Of a DNA stretch of 33,355 nt, positions 9,037 through 15,980 are shown piece after piece (the stretch's first letter is position 1; each line of letters begins with the position of its first letter). The stretch is from contig JAIYCX010000057.1 in NCBI GenBank assembly GCA_027487795.1, forward strand, positions 1 to 33,355, given 5' to 3'. Both the position numbers and the translations under genes were made by a program. The stretch comes from Pseudomonadota bacterium (GTDB lineage Bacteria; Bdellovibrionota_C; UBA2361; SZUA-149; DAOLCO01). Under the pieces are notes generated by a model that saw nothing but the letters and a program-made list of their open reading frames with translations, made no database searches and was not told the DNA's origin.

Positions 9037-9148
9037 ACGACTTGCCGCCGCGGCCGATAGGTACATCAATGCAGTTTAGTTTTCGAAACATCGAAAACCT
9101 GCAAAGACCTCGCTGATCCAAATCGCATATAGTGCACCGGAGGTACTC

Positions 9149-9169
9149 ATGCCACGTGGTCCACCTTAG
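9149..9169 (+). CDS. Micro-ORF of 6 codons ending Arg-Gly-Pro-Pro-stop
   Basis: CGGAGG lies about 5 bp before the ATG. The peptide MPRGPP ends with consecutive prolines at the stop codon. Diprolyl ends slow peptide release, and RAPP/RAPG sequences are known ribosome-arrest motifs, so RGPP-stop is suggestive. The CCACCT that encodes Pro-Pro can also pair partly with the AGGT of its own ribosome-binding site. Translation is inferred only from the start signal. Confidence 0.3.
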   Translation: MPRGPP

Positions 9170-9180
9170 TTCATAGTTAC

Positions 9181-9240
9181 AAGTGGGGGTAAGGTTTTTG
9201 TCCTTCTGCTTCCAAGCATAGACACTTCCCCCACTTTTTC
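9181..9240 (+). terminator. Rho-independent terminator with long loop
   Basis: AAGTGGGGG (9181-9189) pairs perfectly with CCCCCACTT (9228-9236), followed by TTTC and a T-rich stretch. The 38-nt loop holds smaller partial pairings (AAGG with CCTT). It ends the candidate RNA locus that starts at 8812 or 8940. Confidence 0.8.
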
Positions 9241-9290
9241 TTTTTATCTATTTACAAATACCATTAAAAATCTTCTTAAAAATTATCAAT

Positions 9291-9387
9291 TTGATTTCAT
9301 TGTTTAAATAAAATTATACAAAACTTAGATCAAGTATTTACATGATCTAAAACTGGGGGAAAAGGTTTTCAACTACGCCCCTTTTTT
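9291..9387 (+). ncRNA. Candidate ~60-nt small RNA with its own promoter and terminator
   Basis: A promoter-like pair (TTGATT 9291-9296, 17 bp, TTATAC 9314-9319) leads to a start near 9326. The predicted RNA begins with the hairpin TTAGATCA / TGATCTAA (9325-9332 with 9343-9350). It continues with TGGGGG, an inner hairpin GAAAA-GG-TTTTC, and CCCC (9378-9381) followed by six T. The TGGGGG..AAGGTTTT string resembles the start of the hairpin at 9181, so the two may be related units. Confidence 0.5.
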
Positions 9388-9409
9388 CTTATTATTAAAA
9401 AAATAAAAA

Positions 9410-9436
9410 TGGCAAGACCTAAAGTAAGTCTTGCCA
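9410..9436 (-). terminator. Terminator of the minus-strand gene 9486-10031
   Basis: TGGCAAGAC (9410-9418) pairs perfectly with GTCTTGCCA (9428-9436). Read on the minus strand, the stem is followed by a T-rich run (9390-9409 is nearly all A/T on the plus strand). It lies 50 bp after that gene's stop. Confidence 0.85.
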
Positions 9437-9485
9437 CATAAAACAATAAAAAACGGTGAGAACGGTCGGGAAGTTCTGTTCAAGA

Positions 9486-10031
9486 TTATGAAAGCGTACT
9501 ATTAGCACTAAGTATACCTTTTAGAATCTCCCGGTAAGATTTAATAGTAACATTAAGATTACTCAAAGTACTTCGTACTGCCTCTGCTGTTGGGTCTTTC
9601 GAGATCTTAACAAATCCTGCAAAATCTTTTAGGACTTTCTGATAACCGTCTAACAATTTTTTGACATTGGCAGAGTCAACTAAACTATCAACTTCATCGT
9701 TCGAAGGATAATAAGAAGCAAAGCAAATATCCCAGTAGTCCATTTTCAAAGCTCCCCAAGATGGGCAAAAGCTAACTTCTCTATATGGATCTTGGTAATC
9801 ATTCAACGATTGAGATAGCTGACTGCTCGCTGAAAGCATAGACAACAACTCTGATCTTCCTACGTTTTCCTTACCTCTTATTTTCAGCATTGACTTATTG
9901 ATAGTATTGAGTTCTACAAAAAGTTTCAATGCATATATACGAAAATTCCCAGCGTCGATTCCCCTCAACACCAATTCCAAATCAAGAAAAGCTTGCTTTG
10001 CCTTTGTTTCGACTTCCGAACTTCTTCCCAT
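9486..10031 (-). CDS. Hypothetical protein, mostly helical, cytoplasmic
   Basis: 181 residues, no signal peptide and no membrane segment. Predicted largely alpha-helical from the spacing of hydrophobic residues. The middle segment SFCPSWGALKMDYWDICF is rich in aromatic and Cys residues and might form a binding core. The ATG is preceded by AAGGAG, a better ribosome-binding site than most genes here, and a clean terminator follows, so it is a single-gene unit. No family was recognised. Base composition is somewhat less AT-rich than the neighbours, as in four other unknown genes of the window (15323, 18434, 19082, 25223). Confidence 0.7.
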   Translation of the reverse strand: MGRSSEVETKAKQAFLDLELVLRGIDAGNFRIYALKLFVELNTINKSMLKIRGKENVGRSELLSMLSASSQLSQSLNDYQDPYREVSFCPSWGALKMDYWDICFASYYPSNDEVDSLVDSANVKKLLDGYQKVLKDFAGFVKISKDPTAEAVRSTLSNLNVTIKSYREILKGILSANSTLS

Positions 10032-10182
10032 GACTATTCTCCTTCAACCTTTAAACAAAACCACTTAATCCCTAACTTCAGGATCACAAACTTAAAATAG
10101 CTTAGAATAAAGTAAAGATAAAGTTATTGGCTAAATTTATTTTGATCGATAAGATAATAAGATACTTATCCTATTTAAACTT

Positions 10183-10824
10183 ATGAAAACAGCATTCGAT
10201 CTTTTAATTTTAGACCTAGACGGCACCCTCGTTGATACAAAAAAAGACATTACAAATGCACTCAATGTAACATTTTCATCTTTTAATCTACCGGAAGTTT
10301 CTGAAGATGAAGTATCGAAGTATATTGGTACCGGCGTTACTCCGTTAATTAAAAAGAGAGTAAATAATGACAACCTAAATGAGTTTCTAGAAAAATTTAA
10401 GACAAATTATATTTTAGGTATAAGAATAGATAGTGAACTTTATAAAGGTTTTGAAGATATATTAAATGACTATCCTAATCTTAAGAAAGTTATATTAAGC
10501 AACAAGCCACAAAAATTTTGTGATCCGCTTATTAATGCTCTGGGAATAAAAAATAAACTCGCTGGTATTTACGGTGCCGAAGCTTTTTCAGAAAAAAAGC
10601 CAAGTCCAATACCGGTATTAAAAGTATTAGAAATTTTAAATGTTTCTCCAGAGAGAGCTTTAATTGTAGGAGACATGCCTAGCGATATTATTTCAGGTCA
10701 AACTGCAAGAATAAAAACATGTGCAGCTTTTTATGGCTATGGAGAAAGAGATGAGTTATTAAGTTATCACCCTGATTTCATGATAGAAAGCCCAGTAGAT
10801 TTAAGACTAATTATTGAAGCTTAA
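10183..10824 (+). CDS. HAD-superfamily phosphatase, phosphoglycolate-phosphatase-like
   Basis: 213 residues. All four HAD motifs are visible. Motif I is DLDGTLVDT (D11 nucleophile, D13 acid/base). The helical cap (about 20-85) starts at TKKDITNALN. Motif II is ILSNKP (about 104-109). Motif III is the lysine in EKKPSPIP, and motif IV is VGDMPSDI (about 162-169). The Gph-like layout suggests dephosphorylation of 2-phosphoglycolate or a similar small phosphate ester, but the subgroup (Gph, PpaX, YjjG-like) cannot be fixed by eye. It is not in an obvious operon, and the ribosome-binding site before ATG 10183 is weak. Confidence 0.88.
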   Translation: MKTAFDLLILDLDGTLVDTKKDITNALNVTFSSFNLPEVSEDEVSKYIGTGVTPLIKKRVNNDNLNEFLEKFKTNYILGIRIDSELYKGFEDILNDYPNLKKVILSNKPQKFCDPLINALGIKNKLAGIYGAEAFSEKKPSPIPVLKVLEILNVSPERALIVGDMPSDIISGQTARIKTCAAFYGYGERDELLSYHPDFMIESPVDLRLIIEA

Positions 10825-10893
10825 GTAAATAACTAAAAGTTCCGATACTTATCATAATTAACTTATCTACTTTAATCTCAAAAGGACGTTGAG

Positions 10894-11457
10894 ATGCATC
10901 AACAAGAAGAGCTATTTGCTCCAGATGTCGTAAATGAAACTAGAAATTCTAGATTAATCTCAGCTATTAGTGCGATAACTTATTCTCCAAGTAAAAGAAA
11001 TGAGAATGCTTTTATTCAAACTTTAATTGAAAGCAATTTAATATTATTAAGCTTAGAAGCTCCCAGACCTCCATCAGGTTATATTACCAGATTAGACGAA
11101 GAAGGATTTGGCTATTACGGAATAGATACTAAAATATCTTTAGTACAGCTTAACTCTCACTTAAAAGATCATAACAACCAAGCAACCAAGCAGTTAATGC
11201 TTCCAGTTTTCACAGAAAGTAGCTATGTACACAAAATACCTGGCTTAAGTGACTTTCATGGCTTAGCAATGTCAGCGATTGACGTTCTTGAACTATGCAT
11301 AATTGCAAAGTCAGAGATATTAAGCATTAATCCAGGAAGTAAATGCCAATTAGATATCTCAAGAGATTCAGTTGAAGAACTGGTTATTAATCTCAGAAAA
11401 AATGGATTTCTGCCTCAAAAAGAAAGCCTGTTAGTAGATAGCCATATAGACTTTTAA
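10894..11457 (+). CDS. SseB N-terminal-domain-like protein
   Basis: 187 residues, soluble. AAAAGGA lies 10 bp before the ATG. The C-terminal two-thirds resembles the SseB N-terminal domain: MLPVFTESSYV (102-112), then a helix with VLELCIIAKS (131-140), ILSINPGSK (142-150) and a final ISRDSVEEL helix (155-163). In SseB proteins the PVFT and NPGS signatures sit at equivalent places. The biochemical role of the domain is not well established (SseB is enhanced serine sensitivity protein B). The assignment rests on motif order only. The N-terminal 50 residues are not recognised. Confidence 0.6.
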   Translation: MHQQEELFAPDVVNETRNSRLISAISAITYSPSKRNENAFIQTLIESNLILLSLEAPRPPSGYITRLDEEGFGYYGIDTKISLVQLNSHLKDHNNQATKQLMLPVFTESSYVHKIPGLSDFHGLAMSAIDVLELCIIAKSEILSINPGSKCQLDISRDSVEELVINLRKNGFLPQKESLLVDSHIDF

Positions 11458-11586
11458 TTCTATAATTTCAACCAATTAGAAGAATTTTATACTTTTATAA
11501 TCAATGTACTAAAGTAATTGTTGGCTGGGGTCGATTTCAACTTTGCTCGTGGCGTATTGAGTAGAAAATACTTCAACAAGGTAAAT

Positions 11587-13182
11587 ATGAAAAAAATATC
11601 ATTCTTAAAACTACTAACTACTTATTTTATAACTCTACTATTTACAACCAGCCTAAGCGCCACCGTAACTTTAGAAGATGCTAGCTTAAAAAAATATAAA
11701 AAATACGATTGTGGCTATGTTAATAATTCATGGCAAGCTGGAGTAAAAAGAGGAAATGAGTTTGAAACTTACAAGGAAATTTCTTTAAAAAATAGAAACT
11801 CTGCAAAGGCAAATAAGAATAATAAACTCGTACGAGCTTACTATATTAAGTTAGCACAAAGAGCTGAAGCAAGTCTAAAGGCTTCAAGTGTTGGTTGTCG
11901 AAGACTTTCTGCTCCTGCAAGTTCTTCTACTGCTATAACACTTACAAAACTACCAAGCGCAGAATCATTAGTAAAACAAAATACCTCTGCTAGCTTTATT
12001 AGAGATAGAGCAGTGAGCGGAACTCCTCCTGTACTAGGAACAATCGGTACAGTTGGCTCTAAAAATATTTTTTGGAATCCTGGAGTTATTGATGCCATAA
12101 TCAATGGCACCGCAACCCCTGAACAATGCTCTCAATTTTTTAATTCAACTACAGATAGTCAATCAGCTGGATACGGTGGCTGTCAAATGTCGCAATCAGT
12201 ACTATCAAATTTAGGAGATGCTATCAATTCTGGTAATACCTTATGTTATATGAAAAATATAGCTACTCAAAATGCCATTAATAACGGTGCTCTCAGAGTA
12301 GTATTAGGAACACTTCCTTCAGGTGGAATTTCATCTTTATTTACATCTCCAAGTGGTTCAAATGGCAGAATAGTCGGTATTGCGAATCCTAATGGTGGGT
12401 ACTCTGATTTTATTAAAGTCTATTCAAACTCAGAAAACTCAGCTAGTGGAGATAGATATAGATTTGATTACTGGAGCTGTGAAGAAAATGTTCCATCAGA
12501 AATACAACAAATAAGAATTATGAATTCTGGAGAGTATTCTATAAATTCATATCAACAAAATAGCTATGGAAATGGATCTTTTAACATTACTGCTAGAGTT
12601 ATATTCGGTGAAGATGGAAGCATTTCATTCGATAGTACTAGAGATAGAACTTTAGTATCTAATTTCATACGTTCAAATGGAGGTAATAAGCTATTAGCAA
12701 CCATAAGCGGAGATAATAAAATTACTAGTAAATATTTCAATACATTCTCTAACGATACTCAGTATGGTGTCAGTGTAGCTAATTTTAGCGGAAGTGGTTT
12801 TAGAGATCTACGATTTGTAAGTGGTGCATTCAAAGATAGATTTTTTAGTAACTCAACCTTACTTTTCTCTACGCTAGCTGGAATGGAATATAGGGGCACA
12901 AACTATAAGATTGCTTCAGAACTTGGAGATATTGCGACAGTAAGTAGTGTAGATCTGCTAACAGACCCTTATTTTACGACTCCAACAGAGTCGACAGCTC
13001 CTAGTGGCTTTAGCTGTAGCACAACACCAGATATAGGAGTTTCTATAAACTTTGAAAGTCAAGCAATGCTAGCAATAAGAGATATTTGCGAAGGTGGTAG
13101 AGTTGAGAATATAGGATTTTGCTGGCAAGATACAGACCTTAACGCCGCACAAAACGCTTACCGCACTAGCTGTCCACAGTAA
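11587..13182 (+). CDS. Secreted Cys-containing protein of unknown function
   Basis: 531 residues from ATG 11587, with AAGG 5 bp before it. A longer TTG-started form from 11518 would put 23 residues in front of a clear signal peptide and is unlikely. The signal peptide (about 1-27) ends at SLSA. The mature part begins with a Lys-rich region, continues with Ser/Thr/Gly/Asn-rich beta-type sequence, and holds ten Cys residues, an even number suited to disulfides in the periplasm or outside the cell. The C-terminus has the cluster DICEGG..NIGFCWQ..RTSCPQ. No family was recognised. A hairpin follows the stop. Confidence 0.8.
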   Translation: MKKISFLKLLTTYFITLLFTTSLSATVTLEDASLKKYKKYDCGYVNNSWQAGVKRGNEFETYKEISLKNRNSAKANKNNKLVRAYYIKLAQRAEASLKASSVGCRRLSAPASSSTAITLTKLPSAESLVKQNTSASFIRDRAVSGTPPVLGTIGTVGSKNIFWNPGVIDAIINGTATPEQCSQFFNSTTDSQSAGYGGCQMSQSVLSNLGDAINSGNTLCYMKNIATQNAINNGALRVVLGTLPSGGISSLFTSPSGSNGRIVGIANPNGGYSDFIKVYSNSENSASGDRYRFDYWSCEENVPSEIQQIRIMNSGEYSINSYQQNSYGNGSFNITARVIFGEDGSISFDSTRDRTLVSNFIRSNGGNKLLATISGDNKITSKYFNTFSNDTQYGVSVANFSGSGFRDLRFVSGAFKDRFFSNSTLLFSTLAGMEYRGTNYKIASELGDIATVSSVDLLTDPYFTTPTESTAPSGFSCSTTPDIGVSINFESQAMLAIRDICEGGRVENIGFCWQDTDLNAAQNAYRTSCPQ

Positions 13183-13193
13183 GAAAGTTTAAA

Positions 13194-13230
13194 ATAACCA
13201 AGCTCATTTAATCTAAACGAGCTTGGTTAT
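13194..13230. terminator. Terminator-like hairpin without a full T tract
   Basis: ATAACCAAGCTC (13194-13205) pairs perfectly with GAGCTTGGTTAT (13219-13230). It stands 12 bp after the stop of the secreted-protein gene. Only GAGTTT follows, so termination may be inefficient or the stem may serve as a 3' stabiliser. Confidence 0.6.
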
Positions 13231-13283
13231 GAGTTTAAATCAATACATTTGTCTCAAAAATTATTCTAGGTTAATTACTATCC

Positions 13284-14453
13284 ATGAATAATATAGAGCG
13301 TTTAAAAGAAGTCCTAGATAACAACTCACGAAAAATTATCGGCACCATGTCCGGAATGAGTATGGATGGACTTGATCTTTGTCTAATTGAGATATCAGGT
13401 GATTTCCCCGATATTAAAGTCAAGATATTAGAAACTGAATCATTCAACTATAGTAGCGAGTTCAAAGAGAATCTTAGCTTACTAAAATCAGCAGACGTTT
13501 CTTTGATTTCCGAGTATAACTTTAGAATAGCTTATTTTTACTCAGATTGCATAAACTCTTTCCTTAAAAAACATTCCTTAAATAAAAAAGATATTGACGC
13601 AATTGGATCGCATGGACAAACTGTATTTCATCAATCAGGCAAGAACCATTTCAACTCAACATTACAAATAGGTTCTGGGAAAATTATCTCAGAGAAAACC
13701 GGAATCATAACGGTTAGTAATTTTAGAGAAGGAGACATGGCCCATGGTGGTCAAGGTGCCCCACTTGTCCCTTATATAGACTACTTACTATTTAGAGAAA
13801 AAGACTCTGTCGTTTCTTTAAATAATCTAGGTAGCATTTCAAATCTATCAATCATATCAGATTCCATTCAAAATACTCTTGCATATGATACCGGCCCTGC
13901 AAATCTTCCAATAGATTTTTTCGCTAAATTAGTTGAAGGGAACATAGCTAAAATTGATACAGATGGAGATTTTTCAGCACAAGGAAAAGTACTGGACAAT
14001 GTACTAAACGAACTTTTATCAAATCCTTATTTTTCTAAAGAACCACCTAAGGCCGCAGGATACGGAGAATTCGGACCAGAACTTTATAGTATGATCAAAA
14101 ATAAATATAATAGCGAATCGAACATTGATCTACTGAGAACAGGGGTAGAATTTTCCGCAGTTACTATTGCAAACTCTTATAAAGATTTTGTATTTAAGAA
14201 GTTCCCTGGCCTTAGTAAAATTATCTTCACAGGAGGTGGGGCTAGAAATAAAACTTTAATAAATAGAATAAGAGAACTACTTCCAAATATTAAAGTAGAA
14301 TCACTTCACGAAGCAGATCCTAGACTTTCCACATATAAAGAAGCAATAGCATTTGCTATTCTTGCAAACGAAACACTAAGTGGTAGAGCAGCAAACGTAC
14401 CAAGTGCCACAGGAGCTAGTCAGGCAACGATTTTAGGTCAAATTAGTTTTTAA
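13284..14453 (+). CDS. anmK: Anhydro-N-acetylmuramic acid kinase
   Basis: 389 residues, normal for AnmK. The enzyme uses ATP to open and phosphorylate 1,6-anhydro-MurNAc, giving MurNAc-6-phosphate in cell-wall recycling. Signatures in order are IGTMSGMSMDGLD (19-31), GSHGQTVFH (108-116), NFREGDMAHGGQGAPLVPY (146-164) with the likely catalytic D151, NNLGSISNL (180-188), YDTGPANLPID (201-211), DGDFSAQG (227-234), and the ATP-site FTGGGARNKTLI near 315. The first motif has Met where most relatives have Thr (MSGTSMDG). The stop overlaps the stop of the convergent oxygenase gene by four bases. Confidence 0.95.
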   Translation: MNNIERLKEVLDNNSRKIIGTMSGMSMDGLDLCLIEISGDFPDIKVKILETESFNYSSEFKENLSLLKSADVSLISEYNFRIAYFYSDCINSFLKKHSLNKKDIDAIGSHGQTVFHQSGKNHFNSTLQIGSGKIISEKTGIITVSNFREGDMAHGGQGAPLVPYIDYLLFREKDSVVSLNNLGSISNLSIISDSIQNTLAYDTGPANLPIDFFAKLVEGNIAKIDTDGDFSAQGKVLDNVLNELLSNPYFSKEPPKAAGYGEFGPELYSMIKNKYNSESNIDLLRTGVEFSAVTIANSYKDFVFKKFPGLSKIIFTGGGARNKTLINRIRELLPNIKVESLHEADPRLSTYKEAIAFAILANETLSGRAANVPSATGASQATILGQISF

Positions 14454-15094
14454 TTTTTATTTAAAAACCATCCCGTGACACTCAATCTTTCTTTGAATGA
14501 AGGTAATACTTCATGGTCAAGCATATCACTTCTAAAACAAACTAAGCGGCCCGCTATCGGAGAAATAGTAATAGGAGTTTCAACCTCTCCTTCTTTTAAA
14601 TAAATTATTAAATTACCGCCATCTTCCGGAACCCAAGCGTCATTTAAATAATATATAATAGACATAACCCTTCCAGACTGAGATTGAAAAGTATCTCTGT
14701 GTCGCAAATAAAACTTACCGATATCATACTTAGCAAAATGCATTTCGCTATTTACAATGCCCATGTAACAAGTTTCATTTAAGTATTTTATGAAACTTAA
14801 GTTTCTATCTAAAACTACTCGTTCTGCTAAATCTTCAGAATCAGTTTCTAACCATAGAATTTCATCTCCTCTCACAGAATCGACTTCAAGGACATCGCTT
14901 AATTTCCCAATTTTTGCTTTTTTGAACTCCCCTGCTGTGTATCTACTAGCCAATCTTAAAGACAACTGATTTACCTCATCTTTAGTAATAAAATCATCGC
15001 AGATAGCGTAGCCTGATATAGAAGTCTCCTCTATTAGTAATTCAAATTTCTTTTTTAACAATTCTTCTTCGGTATTCATCTTTAGTTCTGTCAT
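14450..15094 (-). CDS. 2-oxoglutarate/Fe(II)-dependent oxygenase, prolyl-hydroxylase-like
   Basis: 214 residues. The double-stranded beta-helix ligands can be placed: H132 and D134 in YLRHRDTF, H194 in DMLDHEVLPS, and the 2-oxoglutarate arginine R203 in RLSVTGWF. The MHFAKYDIGKFYLRHRD and SIIYYLNDAWVPEDGG segments match the prolyl 4-hydroxylase / SM-20 (PHD) type found in bacteria, where one known target is EF-Tu. M1 and M6 are both possible starts. It is convergent with anmK with a 4-bp overlap of stops, so transcription of one may interfere with the other. The target is unknown. Confidence 0.85.
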   Translation of the reverse strand: MTELKMNTEEELLKKKFELLIEETSISGYAICDDFITKDEVNQLSLRLASRYTAGEFKKAKIGKLSDVLEVDSVRGDEILWLETDSEDLAERVVLDRNLSFIKYLNETCYMGIVNSEMHFAKYDIGKFYLRHRDTFQSQSGRVMSIIYYLNDAWVPEDGGNLIIYLKEGEVETPITISPIAGRLVCFRSDMLDHEVLPSFKERLSVTGWFLNKN

Positions 15095-15251
15095 GCGCAG
15101 AGCAATAGCTTAACTATTTTATTTAAGCTCTTTTTATTTTTAACTTTATTTTCAGAATGAATATTCGTTTCGCTGCTTAACTGACAACCGACAGTTATCA
15201 TAAATACATTCGATGTTTAACGGGTAGAAGAGTCAAACAAAGACTTTAATT

Positions 15252-15297
15252 AGCAGCCCTTTAAGGCTGCTTTTTAGGGTCTGTGTGAGCAGCAGCC
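15252..15297 (+). promoter_or_regulatory. Possible attenuator: two mutually exclusive hairpins before gene 15323
   Basis: AGCAGCC (15252-15258) pairs with GGCTGCT (15265-15271), followed by TTTT, which makes a terminator. A second AGCAGCC (15291-15297) can pair with the same GGCTGCT and would break the terminator. It stands 25 bp before the ATG, with an AAAGGA ribosome-binding site in between. This could be an attenuator, or simply the terminator of an upstream transcript. Confidence 0.45.
15275..15292 (+). repeat. Left arm of an inverted repeat flanking gene 15323-15901
   Basis: TAGGGTCTGTGTGAGCAG is almost exactly the reverse complement of the sequence at 15961-15980 (one base extra in each of two runs). 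The arms bracket a 668-bp interior that holds the unknown membrane-protein gene. Confidence 0.75.
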
Positions 15298-15322
15298 TCA
15301 TCTTTGAAAGGATTTCAGTATT

Positions 15323-15901
15323 ATGGTTAAAACTAACGGTTCAAGAACAGAGAACGTTTCCTCATCGAACGATACGCTGATAGGACGGTCTACACAAGAC
15401 ACCCTATACGAAAAACAAATTAGCCAACGGATCGGACCACTTGAATTGCGTCGCAAGCGCGAGCATGAGGATCTAGTTAGGCTACACTCTAGTCCAGTTG
15501 CAATAAAGTTACCTGATGGAACATGGAATATTCTCCGGTGGGTACCGGACAACAAACATGTTAGATCTTGGAAGGAAAAAAACTTTGGTTGCAACTATGC
15601 GCGTTGTTTCCGCTACGCGCTTGGAGCACAGCTACTAGGACTCGGAGCTGGATCTACTTTGTATTGGATAACAGGATCTTTGATCGCTGCGTTAACAGTA
15701 ATGTTCGTAGTCTTCATTGGATCAAGCGGCTTCATAGTTCCACTTATGGAAAAGCTTGATCGTCATCCTGTACCTTCTTTTAGAAAGATTCAAGAAGAAA
15801 GGATTGAACCGATAAATCAAGTTTACATGATGTATTCCTTTTTCGTACTGGCAATAATATGCTCAGTAGGATTAGGTCTCGCCATGTACCTTGCTCGTTA
15901 A
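15323..15901 (+). CDS. Hypothetical membrane protein with three TM segments
   Basis: 192 residues. A hydrophilic N-terminal domain of about 95 residues, rich in Arg/Lys/Glu, contains a WNILRWVPDNKHVRSWKEK segment. Two closely spaced membrane helices follow (about 99-145), and one more lies at the C-terminus (about 168-190). An AAAGGA ribosome-binding site precedes the ATG. Codon use (CGG, CGC, CTC) is less AT-rich than in the genes around it, which suggests transfer or different selection. A possible attenuator lies upstream, and an 18-20-bp inverted repeat brackets the whole unit, like a small inserted cassette. No family was recognised. Confidence 0.7.
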   Translation: MVKTNGSRTENVSSSNDTLIGRSTQDTLYEKQISQRIGPLELRRKREHEDLVRLHSSPVAIKLPDGTWNILRWVPDNKHVRSWKEKNFGCNYARCFRYALGAQLLGLGAGSTLYWITGSLIAALTVMFVVFIGSSGFIVPLMEKLDRHPVPSFRKIQEERIEPINQVYMMYSFFVLAIICSVGLGLAMYLAR

Positions 15902-15942
15902 ATCTCTTCACAAAAACTCGTCTAGTAAAAAAATTCTCGTCT

Positions 15943-15980
15943 TAAGGGTTCACACACACTCTGCTCACACAGAACCCTTA
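15943..15980. terminator. Hairpin between gene 15323-15901 and the O-ligase, containing the right inverted-repeat arm
   Basis: TAAGGGTTC (15943-15951) pairs with GAACCCTTA (15972-15980). The right half (15961-15980) is also the right arm of the repeat described at 15275. The O-ligase stop codon (15965-15967) lies inside it, so the last codons of that gene (KGSV-stop) are repeat sequence. Confidence 0.65.

Larger units (their letters stand above)
8940..9240 (+). ncRNA. Candidate structured RNA with two micro-ORFs, ending in a terminator
   Basis: This stretch is clearly richer in G+C than the genes around it and lacks a normal gene. It contains a micro-ORF with a strong ribosome-binding site (8998), the GC-rich block CCGCCGCGGCC (9046-9056), and a solid stem-loop at 9071-9102 (GCAG, bulge TTTA, GTTTTCGA, loop AACA, TCGAAAAC, CTGC). 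A second micro-ORF (9149) and a GC-rich terminator (9181-9240) follow. The downstream gene points the other way, so this is not the leader of a neighbour. It does not fit tmRNA, RNase P RNA, SRP RNA or 6S RNA by their conserved motifs. The boundaries are inferred. Confidence 0.45.

Noticed and set aside
8887..9240. Possible tmRNA, RNase P RNA, SRP RNA or 6S RNA in the cheZ-downstream region
   Set aside because: G-rich 5' and C-rich 3' ends pair, but there is no T-arm motif, no CCA-type end, no tag-peptide frame, no GAGGAAAGTCC-like core and no SRP tetraloop core.
11518..11586. TTG-started N-terminal extension of the secreted protein
   Set aside because: It would bury a clear signal peptide 23 residues inside the protein, and ATG 11587 has its own ribosome-binding site.
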